Below are positions 16,565 through 25,606 of a stretch of 64,000 bases of DNA, one piece after another; positions within the stretch are counted from its first letter, which is position 1, and each line of letters opens with the position of its first letter. This DNA is from AP-15 sp963737145 (GTDB taxonomy: Bacteria > Pseudomonadota > Alphaproteobacteria > ATCC43930 > CGMCC-115725). Under the pieces are notes generated by a model. The model had not been told where the DNA came from. It was given only the letters and a program-made list of their open reading frames with translations, and searched no databases. The stretch lies in NCBI GenBank assembly GCA_963737145.1, contig CAVTRO010000001.1:806001-870000 (forward strand), written 5' to 3'. A program made the translations under genes and the position numbers.

Positions 16565-18019
16565 ATGACAGATATGGATCAACTCGTCGGGCCATTAATA
16601 TGGACCGATGAACTGATCCGGCGGTTTTGGGACGGCGTCGGCTGCACCCACCTTGACGATCTGAGCTTCGGCAAACTGGCAGGACCGAAGTTCCTGCGGC
16701 TCATACGACAGCACCTGGTTTCAGGCGCGGAGATTTGCGACTTTGGCGCCGGCAGCGGACATTTCGCCGAACTGCTGTTGAAGGACGGCCTCGCAACGGG
16801 TGTCTACGAGCCGTCGCCGCGTCGCGGCGAAACGCTGTGGAGCAAACTCTCGCGTTACGAACGCTTTCTCGGGGTGATCGGACCCGATGACGCGCGGCTG
16901 TTCGACGTCGTCATCATGGCCGAGGTGATAGAGCACGTGCCCGATCGGGTTCTGGACCAGACGCTCGAGCGCGTAAGGCGGCTCCTTCGCACCGGCGGCA
17001 CCGTGATCGTGACCACCCCAAACGACGAGAACATTGTCCAGGCTCAGCTCCTTTGTCCAGAGTGTCGCCGAACTTTTCACCCCTGGCAGCATGTCAGAAG
17101 CTACACCTACCAATCCCTTGAGAAGCAGCTAAAGGACTACGGATTTGCTCGCCGCTTCGTCGGGCTCATAGATTTCTCGGACGATGCTGCCGCGATCGAC
17201 CGTAACGGCCAGTTTCCGATTTTCCTCGCGGTATTGAGATTGCTGGAAGAGGAGCTGAGAGAATTTGTGCTGCGCCTGCCGCGGGACGAGATCCGCAGCA
17301 CCCGGTTGGAGTGGGCGGCCGGTTCGGTGTACGCGACGGACAATCTTCAATTCGACCATTGCTCGGTTCTTGACGAAATTGCGGATTTGCGCGCTCAGAC
17401 CAACGCGCAAATACGCGCAATTTCATGGCCGGCTGAGGAGGACGCTCTCCCGGAGGCTTTGATGCAGTTCTGCAATGAATTTTATTGGCGGCTTTGGTCG
17501 TTGATCCACGCGCAGCACAGGCTTGCCCAGGTCCAAGAGCTGACGAGTAAAACCGCTGATATTGTCGGCCGGTTTCGCTCGCTGGAAGGGGCCATATCAG
17601 ATATGGGAATCGCTGGCCGGGTTGCGGAGAATGGTCTGGACTTCCTCAAGCCGCGTGGCTCGAAAATTTACTGGGCGGCGCGGCTTTGTTGGGAATTCCT
17701 CCGGCATCCTGCAACGCTTGCCGAGGTCATAATCATGCCTGGCGTCCTCGCGGATCATGCTCGCGCTGCCGCCGTAATAGGTAAGCGCGCTGGAGAGCCG
17801 GTCCCTGGTGAAAAATCGGTTCAGGGAGCTGGCGCTTGGGAAAGAGCCGCCGCCAACCAGCCTTCAGGCGCGACCGAGGGGGTTCTCGTTCATCTACGCG
17901 CAACCACCGAGCGCATCCAACTTGCCCTCCGCGCCTTCGAAGATAGGACGGCTGGGCTCGGATGCGATCTTTACGTCGGGCGAGGCTCGAACATCGTGTA
18001 CATCGGCGAAAAGGTCTAG
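16565..18019 (+). CDS. Class I SAM-dependent methyltransferase with long C-terminal extension
   Basis: The N-terminal half is a Rossmann methyltransferase: CDFGAGSGHFAELL (SAM-binding motif I), VVIMAEVIEHVPD (motif II/post-I region as in UbiG-like enzymes), and TGGTVIVTTPN (motif III). CPECRRTFHPWQHVRSY after it is a common feature of methyltransferases in polysaccharide loci. The C-terminal 280 residues are helical and charged with no domain I recognise. I prefer ATG 16565; the open frame reaches ATG 16409, which would overlap the upstream gene by 59 bp and add Pro/Ser-rich sequence. The target is probably a glycan hydroxyl or carboxyl group, by context only. Confidence 0.72.
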   Translation: MTDMDQLVGPLIWTDELIRRFWDGVGCTHLDDLSFGKLAGPKFLRLIRQHLVSGAEICDFGAGSGHFAELLLKDGLATGVYEPSPRRGETLWSKLSRYERFLGVIGPDDARLFDVVIMAEVIEHVPDRVLDQTLERVRRLLRTGGTVIVTTPNDENIVQAQLLCPECRRTFHPWQHVRSYTYQSLEKQLKDYGFARRFVGLIDFSDDAAAIDRNGQFPIFLAVLRLLEEELREFVLRLPRDEIRSTRLEWAAGSVYATDNLQFDHCSVLDEIADLRAQTNAQIRAISWPAEEDALPEALMQFCNEFYWRLWSLIHAQHRLAQVQELTSKTADIVGRFRSLEGAISDMGIAGRVAENGLDFLKPRGSKIYWAARLCWEFLRHPATLAEVIIMPGVLADHARAAAVIGKRAGEPVPGEKSVQGAGAWERAAANQPSGATEGVLVHLRATTERIQLALRAFEDRTAGLGCDLYVGRGSNIVYIGEKV

Positions 18020-18041
18020 CAGGGTGCTGAAAAAGTCGCGG

Positions 18042-18165
18042 GTCATTCCGGGACGGCCCGATAGGGCCGGGCCCGGAACCCATGAACACAGGCCAAGTCA
18101 TCGATTTCTCATATCCGTATTGTTGGATTCCGGGCTCACGGGCAAAGCCCGCGCCCCGTAATGAC
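18042..18165. repeat. Imperfect palindromic REP-like element
   Basis: The outer arms GTCATTCCGGGACG and the complement of GCGCCCCGTAATGAC pair with few mismatches, as do the inner arms GCCCGGAACCCA and TGGATTCCGGGC. Inside the left arm is a small hairpin CGGCCC-GATA-GGGCCG. The layout and the attccggg core resemble the noncoding palindromes scattered through rhizobial genomes. It fills most of the 208-bp gap between two methyltransferase genes. Confidence 0.7.
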
Positions 18166-18227
18166 AATGCTCCTGCATTTTCCGCAGCCTGCTAGATTTT
18201 TGCTCGTGGAACCTGGGAACCGTAATA

Positions 18228-19584
18228 ATGACAGATGAAGACGAGATTGGTGAAGACGGCAACGGCAGCCTGGGATTGGAAAAAAAAATCGACAGCGCCG
18301 AGATTTTTCATGAATTGGGCAAATGCTGGCGTATCGATGTCGCTCACCTGTTCGGTTGGGGCGACGACGAGGTGGATCCGAAGCGATCGCAATTACATAT
18401 GTTCGAAGACGGGGTCCCGTTGGGGCCGGCACACGCACTGCACAACAGGATCAGAGGTCACGGACACGGACTCTTTTCTCATTGGAACGGTCACCTCTAT
18501 TTCTCTTCGTCTGACAACAGCTCGCCCCTAGACAATCATCGAATTTATTCGATCAGAGGGCCGAAAATATCGACGCAGCGCGTCGCGCGCGAGACGCGTG
18601 GTCATAGTGATCCATCAGGCGAGCCACCGCTTTTCCCGCGCTTGAGCCGCCTCGAAGAAGAACTCGAAAGGCTGTCCTTGTCGGCCGTGATCAGCAACGA
18701 GCCTGCCGGAGCCGATCAACTGGCGCGCCTGCGCATGCTCGAGGCGAAAACCGAATATCTTCTCGACGAGGTCTACACTTTGAAATCGGCGGTGCGGCTT
18801 CTTGCGTCATCGAACGAAATTCTGCGAGCAAAGCGACGCCATCAAATCGCAAGTTTCGACTTTCAGTGGCGGGAACTACCCTACCATGACATGTTCCTCA
18901 GCAATCCGGAATGGCGAAAGCTAGCAATCGATGACCTTTGCCATCGAACGGAGTTGCCGAAGGAGTGGTTCGAAGGGAAGAAAATCTTGGACTGCGGGTG
19001 CGGACCGGGAAGGCATGCGTGGGCCTTTGCAAGACTCTGGGGCGAGCGTCACAGCATTCGACACTTCCGATTCCGGTCTCGAAGAGGCGCGCCGCCAGTG
19101 CCGGGATTTTCCGCAGGTCCAGATCGAGAAACGAAACATCCTGGACCCGCTGCCTTATCATAGGGATTTTGACCTCGTCTGGTCTTACGGCGTGGTGCAT
19201 GTAACAGGTGATACCTTCGGAGCCTTGCAGAATATCACGAAGCATCTAAAACCGGGCGGGACCCTGTATTTGATGGTCTATGGGGAACCCGGGCGCCGGG
19301 ACATTGATGACTACATTCATTATCATGAAATCATGGCGATGCGGCAAGCGATGATCCGCGTGCCCTTTGCCGAAAGAGCAAGGGTTTTGTCGCAGGTGCA
19401 AGGAGAGAAATGGGCTCAAATGTGGTTCGACGCAACGAGCTCGCAAATCAATGACTTATACACGGTAGAAGAGCTGTTCGAGATTTTGGATTATCTTGGA
19501 TTCGAAGACGTAAAGCGCACTACCCCCGAAGAAAATAGCCTTAATATTACGGCGGTGAAGAGGAAATCTCAGCCAAAGATGTGA
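18228..19584 (+). CDS. SAM-dependent methyltransferase with N-terminal shared module, frameshifted as read
   Basis: Residues about 55-109 carry the module shared with the radical SAM protein at 14481 (FEDGVPLGPAHALHNRIR, FSHWNGHLYFSSSDN). A predicted coiled-coil follows (RLSRLEEELERLSLS to LLDEVYTLKSAVRLLAS), then a methyltransferase domain with ILDCGCGPGRHAWAFARL, ASVTAFDTSDSGLEEAR, and LKPGGTLYLMVYGEPG. The frame moves by one base at about 19031-19040, in the middle of the SAM-binding domain, and the continuation reads cleanly to TGA 19584. The modular build suggests the N-terminal part recruits a substrate or partner and the C-terminal part methylates it; that is inference. Its 3' end overlaps the convergent glycosyltransferase by 38 bp. 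Confidence 0.75.
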
Positions 19585-21054
19585 CAGGCGGAGCATAGCC
19601 GTACAGCGCCATTGTCTCCGTCACCATTCGATCGAGCCCGAAGTGTCGTTGGACGAAGCGAGGCCCGTGTCGTCGCGCCCGCATGATCCAGTCCCGGTCG
19701 TCCAGCATGGAGGAAATGAGCTGCGCGATTGCGTCAGGCTCGTCGGATTGTGAAATCACACCAGTGCGATTGTTTGCTACTGCTTCTGCCGCTCCGCCGG
19801 CCTTGGTCACAACCACCGGCACGCCGAGCCAGGACGCTTCCAGAACGACATTGGGAGTGCCTTCGAAACGTGAAGTCAGAAGAAGCAGATCGATGCCGCT
19901 CAGGAACGCCTCGACCTCCCGAACGGGCGGCACGACGCGGATTCTGGCTGCTTCCGGGAGACGCGCGAGGAAGCCGTTGACCTCATCGAGCAGCGGCCCC
20001 TCCCCGGCGAGGAGGAAATAGCGATCGCGCCGCTCCTGCAGCAGCTGCGCGGCAGTGCGGAGCCACAAGAGAGGCCGCTTCTCCGGAGAAAGGCGGAACA
20101 GACCGCCGACGACGGCGGCGTCAAGGGGAATTCCGACGCGTCGCCGCAATAGCTTGCCGGCCTCATCATTGCGCGACAGACGGTCGAAGGCGACGCCATT
20201 GCGGACCACATGAATTCGCTCGACTGGAACACCTAGCCAACGTGCATAGTCGGCACCCCCTGCATTGCTGTTGTTGGACAGCACGATCTCAGGTCGCGCC
20301 GCGAGGGCCTGATAAGCCGGGCGCATGTACTCCTGGTAGTAGGCGAAGTTGGACGGGTTCACGTTTCGGCTCGACAGCACGATCCGCGGCACACCAACGA
20401 TCAATGCGGCGATTGCGGATTTGATTGCAGTGCTATCCTGCCATGCGTGCACAATTTCAGGGCGCCTCACCCGGAACTCTTCGGCAAGATCAAAAATCTC
20501 CTCTATCAAATGCGTCGGCAAAATGCGCCGGACCTCGGCAATCAAGGGAGCGACGCTGGCATCCTGGCTCGATACCGCGATGCGCTTTTGTGGCTGGGCT
20601 AGGGTGATCCCGCTGCCATCGAGTTCCGGTAACAGGAACGTATTTTCCGGACGATCGAAAAGGTACTCGCCGAGGAACGAGACACCTTCGAGCTCCTGCT
20701 TTGCGAGGCCGCGGAGCGTGTTCACAACCTGCCGTTCGGCGCCACCCGCGGCCAGGCTCCAATTGACAAGAAGAACTCGCCGCTTCACGTGATTGCACCG
20801 TCGCGCCCCGGCAATCCGGCGAAAGAGCTCGGGATAGCTGGTCTGCGGGCGGACTATCGGCAGGCGGACCAACAGCTCGGGGGTCTTCGGCGTGGCGCAG
20901 TTCCGGGGGGAACCCCGTTGGCCGAGGCGGAACGTAACCCCGCCAATGCACTCACAATCGGCCGCAGGCGTTCGATCCGATAAATCCGGCGCGCCAGTCG
21001 TCTGACAGAATGATCAGACGGCATCCTGATGAGCAGCCGGTAAAGAAGGGTCAA
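19547..21054 (-). CDS. Glycosyltransferase family 4, N-terminal frameshift
   Basis: The well-preserved part (20872 down to 19547) is a complete GT-B transferase: RVLLVNWSLAAGGAERQVVN is the N-terminal motif, LFRLSPEKRPLLWL and LLTSRFEGTPNVVLEASW form the donor half, and GGAAEAVANN closes the site. Upstream, MPSDHSVRRLARRIYRIERL in another frame looks like the true N-terminus; it begins at TTG 21054, which overlaps the stop of the exporter ATPase gene (TTGA). The two frames join if the G6 run at 20905-20910 is off by one base. ATG-like starts nearer the core (GTG 20788) are alternatives. It is the last gene of a methyltransferase-Wzm-Wzt operon and a paralogue of the gene at the window's left edge. 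Confidence 0.85.
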
Positions 21055-22401
21055 GGCATTTCAACCAGCGGAGCCAAATCCGCCGCGGCGCCGCGACGCG
21101 ACAACGGCCGCATCTGGTAGGATGGACAAAGATTGACAATCGAAGTCGTGTGGAGCGTAGGCGCACCAATGACGGTGAACTGGAGCGCATCGAACCGGCA
21201 ATCCAGTTTGACACCGCTGCGGTCGGCAACGGCGAAAGAAAGAAAATATTCCCCCGGACCGAGCCACATCCTGACCTCGATAGCAACCTCGAGAAGGTCC
21301 CCCGCCGCAGCCAGCGGTAGATCGGGAAATCCTTCGACGCACGTGGTATCTGTTCCGAACAGTTCGACGCCCCTTGCCGAGCGGATAACGAAACCCGCGC
21401 AAGAATTGCCGACTGGGCAATGCGTCATAATGTGCATGAAGCAGCGGTAGCTGTTTCCCGAAACCAGCAACGAGCACCGCCGCCCGTCGGTGTCGAGAAT
21501 CCCAAAGTCGACGATCTCGGCGGCCTTGGTGCCGAATCGGTATTCACCGGAGTCCGGATCGATGTCGAGATCGGCCGCCCGCTCCCCGGCTACGCTCGGG
21601 GTTGACGTGGTAAGCTCCGATGCGGCCGACTTATGATGTCCGCCGGCTCCGCTTTTTTCGCCGAACAGCAGCCGATGATAGAGGGTAGAGACCATGCTCG
21701 GGTTGGAGTTGAGCAGCATCTGTCCCTGTTCCAGCAGAATGGCGCGGTCACAGAAGCCGGTAATCGTATTCATATTGTGGCTGACGAGGATGATGGTCCG
21801 TCCGTTACGCCGGAATTCCTGGAACTTGCCGAAGGATTTCAGCTGAAAACGGGCGTCGCCGACCGAAAGGGCTTCGTCGACGATGAGCAAGTCCGGCTCG
21901 ATGCTGGTGACGGTGCTAAAGGTCAGCCGCGCCTGCATTCCGGTCGAATAGGTCTTGAACGGCTGGTCGATGACCTCTCGCAATTCGCTGAAATCGATGA
22001 TGTCGTCGACCCGCGCGTCAATCTCGGCGCGCGTCATGCCTAGGCAAAGCCCGCCGAGATAGATGTTTTCGCGGCCACTGAAATCGGCGTGAAATCCGGT
22101 TCCGAGCTCGAGAATGGCGCTGACGCGGCCGCTGATCTCCACCTTACCGCCGCTCGGGCGTCAATGTGCCTGCCAGGATCTTGAGCAAGGTGCTCTTTCC
22201 CGCGCCATTTCGGCCGACAAGCCCCAGCACCTCACCGCGGCGCAGCTCGAATGAGACATCTCGCAACGCCCAGAATTCGCGGAAATCGGCTGGACGGCGG
22301 AACAGGCGAGCGAGAATGTCGCTCGGCTTGTTATAGACCGTAAAGACCTTGGTTAGCGCCGCCGCGCGTAGGACGACATCCGGATTGGTGCGACCGCTCA
22401 C
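21051..22401 (-). CDS. wzt: Polysaccharide ABC exporter ATPase (Wzt-like), frameshifted as read
   Basis: This is the nucleotide-binding subunit of an ABC-2 polysaccharide exporter. GTG 22401 overlaps the permease stop (GTGA). Motifs are Walker A GRNGAGKST, the signature YSTGMQARLTF (the divergent form typical of Wzt/KpsT), Walker B DLLIVDEALS and the switch His in LVSHNM. The C-terminal 150 residues resemble a Wzt carbohydrate-binding domain, which recognises the modified end of the O-polysaccharide. A shift of one base near 22145-22152 separates TLTPER from GKVEISGRVSAILELG; reading through restores a family-typical protein of about 450 residues. Terminal methylation by the neighbouring methyltransferases would match how such C-terminal domains choose their substrate. 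Confidence 0.88.
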
Positions 22402-23250
22402 AGCACGTCGCCAAAGCTCGGCCGCAAAATTCGGAACAATCGAAAACCGAGCGACAGACTGGCGAGGCTAAAAATAGCCAGCACGATCCACGCCCATGGA
22501 TGGGCGAACCTCCCGTAGAAGATCACGTCCTGATAGACCCAAGCTACATAGCTGAACGGGTTCAGCAACATGACCGCCGTGAAACGCTCTGGGGACCGAT
22601 GCTTCGCTGAAAAGCGTCGGTGAGAGATACAAGCCGATCCCGGTCAGCACGACGACCACGTCTTTCGAGGTCGCGAAAAAACACAGTAACTGCAGACAGC
22701 GCATAAGATATACCAATCATCGCGACGACCTCGACCGCGAAGACCGCCGGCAGAAGCGATGGTCAGGGGACGCAGAAATCCGTGTACTGACAAGGATATA
22801 GCCGAGCAGACACACGGTCGCGATGATCTGGCTAACCAGCGCAGCCGCGACGGTCTTGATCGGCAGGATCTCGACCGGGAACAGGATCTGCTTCACGAGG
22901 CCGGCGTTGGCAGTGATGACGCTGCAGGCGCGGCTCAAGATATCGGTGAAGGTGAGCCAGGGAACCAGGCCGCTCAACAGGTAGGTCGTGTAGTCGAAGG
23001 GCAGTCTGCGGTCTGCGCCAATGCGCACCCGAAACACATAGCTGAAGACAAAAATGTATACCGCCATGGAGATCAAGGGATGGCCAATTGCCCAGACCAC
23101 CCCTAAAACTTGTCCGACATACCGTTCGGCGACCTCGCGTTTTGCGAGCTCCCAAATCAGCGGGAAGTAGCGGCGCGGGATCTCGAGAAAAAAGCGAAAT
23201 GCCTGGTGATGGCGCCGCGGGTCCAGCAAGAGGGTGAGTGTCGAGATCAT
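22398..23250 (-). CDS. wzm: Polysaccharide ABC exporter permease (Wzm-like), several frameshifts as read
   Basis: This is the membrane subunit that pairs with the Wzt-like ATPase. It begins MISTLTLLLDPRRHHQAF and has an amphipathic RREVAERYVGQVLGVVWAI entry and helices such as MAVYIFVFSYVFRVRI. After about 22770 the readable protein jumps frame repeatedly: LLPAVFAVEVVAMIGISYAL, then KDVVVVLTGIGLYLSPTLFS (jump near 22664), then PERFTAVMLLNPFSYVAWVY (jump near 22590), to LRPSFGDVL and the stop at 22398-22400. Each jump fits one surplus base. Stitched, it is a normal ABC-2 permease of about 280 residues. Confidence 0.85.
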
Positions 23251-23257
23251 CGCGGCG

Positions 23258-24209
23258 CTACGCCGTGTCGGCGGGCTCTCGGCGCTCTTTGCCGGTCGGA
23301 TGAAATGGACGGCGGCGAAGATGGAAGCGGCCGCTGATTGTCCTTAGTTCGGCAATCGGCGTGTCCCGATAGCGCGAGCCCGCTTCGCGCAGCCGTGGTT
23401 CAAATTCGCGAAGGTAGTCCTCTGTAGCGCTCATGTTGGCTTCGAAGTGGAGCACCTCGAACTCCGCTTGTTCGAAGAAGCGGGCCATCTCGAATGGCCG
23501 CCACTGCGAGCCGCACTCGCCGTTGCGCTCGGCAAACGTTACCCGAAACTCTTCGTCGTCGAGGAGGAGATACTCGAGAGGCCGCGCGAAATCCCGATGG
23601 TCGCGGAAATCGACCTGGTGAAACCCCCAGCCCGCCGGCTTCGATATGCGCGCCAACTCGCGGCAGGCGGCGAGCGGGTCGAACAGATGCTCAAAAACCG
23701 CATTGGAAAGGACAATATCGACCGACGCCGCCGCGATGCCCCGGAGGTCTTCCGCGCTGTGGTGAACGCGCCGAATTTCGCTCTTTGAATAACCTCGACG
23801 CTCAATCAAGCGGTCGAGCGGGCGCAGGTCTGCAGTGCCACGTTCCGCTACCGAATCGCGCAGGGCGGCATAGAACCTGGGATGATAATCGGGATCCCAA
23901 TTTGCCAGAAAGCGGTCGGCAACCATTGGGTAGGCGCCATGGCACGCGAGCAGCAAGGCGCTGCCGAAATTGATGCCTGGACCGAGTTCGAGGATTGTTT
24001 TGCCCTTCACGTCGATACCCTCGGCCGCGAGGACATCGAGATAAGTCTGACCGATCTAGAATCGCATAGGCGACATCCCCGTCGATAGCTGAACGCGAAG
24101 AATTGCGCGTCCGGAAATTTACCGGAAGCTGCCGCAGCTGCCGCGTAAGATAGCCGCGCAGATTGAGCTGCAGCATACGCCGCCCGATCACGTTGGATAG
24201 GGGGATCAC
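23258..24209 (-). CDS. SAM-dependent methyltransferase, N-terminal frameshift
   Basis: The body (24010 to 23258) has KTILELGPGINFGSALLLA as SAM-binding motif I, VDIVLSNAVFEHLFDP as the post-motif region, and a DFARPLEYLLLDDEEFR stretch. The probable N-terminus VIPLSNVIGRRMLQLNLRGY starts at GTG 24209 in another frame and joins by one extra base near 24047-24060, through GQTYLDVLAAEGIDV. It is the first gene of the minus-strand block and lies 7 bp before the permease start, so it probably modifies the glycan that the exporter carries. Confidence 0.78.
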
Positions 24210-24376
24210 GCGAGGCTCGCTCCTTTGCCGCCCGGTCGCTGCTGAGACGGCGCGATATTGGTTGCGTCCCGCGCTGCCGTCAAATATTGGATGTCCCGGG
24301 CGCGGCCGAGAGAAGCTGCCGACGCTATGGCTACTCGACCTCGGACCTCCCTCGCCCGAATTTTTCGGCATCGGCT

Positions 24377-25603
24377 ATGTCCACGATTGTCCACTTGATC
24401 ACCGGCCTCGAGACCGGAGGCGCGGAGCGGATGCTTTCTCGCCTCGTCCGGCGCGCCGATCGGGACCGGTTCCGGTCGGTGGTCGTCAGCATCACAGATG
24501 CCGGGACCGCTCGGGCCATCTCTCGCCAAAGCCGGGATCGAGGTCGTATCGCTCGAGATGCGGCGCGCCATGCCGGACCCCTCGGGCTGCTCCGACTTGC
24601 CCGCATTCTTCGCGAATTGGGCCCCGACATACTGCAGACGTGGCTTTATCACGCCGATTTCTTCGGGTTGATGATAAGGCGGTTTGCGAATGTGCCGCAT
24701 CTCGTCTGGAACCTCCGCTGCTCGGATTTAGCGTTGTCGCCGGCTGCTGCCGGGGTGCGTCGAATGCTTGAGCTGGTGCTCGGCGGTACCCGATGCCGTC
24801 TATCGTGAACTCACGTGCGGGCCTGCAGCTTCCACGAGCAAATCGGCTATCGTCCGCGGCGCTGGGAGTATGTTCCGAATGGCTTCGATGCGGTCGAGTT
24901 TTCGCCCGATGCTGCAGCGCGCGTGCGGCTTCGCTCGGAACTCGGAACTCCCGAAGACGCGGTCGTGATCGGGCTGCCTGCACGCTACCACCCGATGAAG
25001 GACCACAACACTTTCCTCGAGGCGGCCGCAGCTATCGCGGCCGACCGGCCGGAGGTCTGGTTTTTCCTGGTCGGGCGCGGAACCGAGCCGACCAATTCTG
25101 CGCTCGCAAAGGCTATCGCAGGGCTGGGATTGGCAGATCGCACCAGGCTTCTCGGCGAGCGCTCCGATATGCCCGCCGTCTACGCAGCCCTCGACATCGC
25201 GACGCTGTCCTCGGCTTGGGGTGAGGGATTTCCGAACGTGCTCGGCGAAGCGATGGCCTGCGGGGTCCCCTGCGCCGCGACGGACAGTGGCGATGTCCGC
25301 GAGCTGCTCGGCGATGCCGGGCTGGTTGTTCCGCGACGCGACCCAGAGGCTCTGGCGGGTGCATGGCAGGCACTCATCGCAATTGGTGCGGAGGCCCGCC
25401 GCTCGCGCGGCACCGAGGCCCGCGCGCGTATCGTTCGCGATTACGAGCTCGGGGCCATCGCGGCGCGCTACGAGGCGCTCTACACCGACATCGCGGCGCG
25501 GGATGCAGTCTCGCCGATCCCGCCGCGTGCGGGCGCATTCCGCAGCGGACACCGCGCAACTGCGCGACCGGGCATAGAACGAACAAACGCGGCAGGGCAA
25601 TAA
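24377..25603 (+). CDS. Glycosyltransferase family 4, multiple frameshifts as read
   Basis: ATG 24377 begins MSTIVHLITGLETGGAERML, the standard N-terminal loop of GT4 enzymes. The C-terminal half (after 24815) has EYVPNGFDAVEF, LPARYHPMKDHNTFLEAA and TLSSAWGEGFPNVLGEAM, the donor-binding region with its paired glutamates. Between them the coherent protein changes frame about five times: GPSLAKAGIEVVSLEMRR at 24513-24585, then LLRLARILRELGPDILQTW, then VPDAV, IVNSRAGLQ and FHEQIGYRP in three successive frames at 24785-24835. Nearly all are single surplus bases. It is divergent from the methyltransferase at 24209 and is followed after 3 bp by asparagine synthetase. Confidence 0.82.
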
Positions 25604-25606
25604 CGA

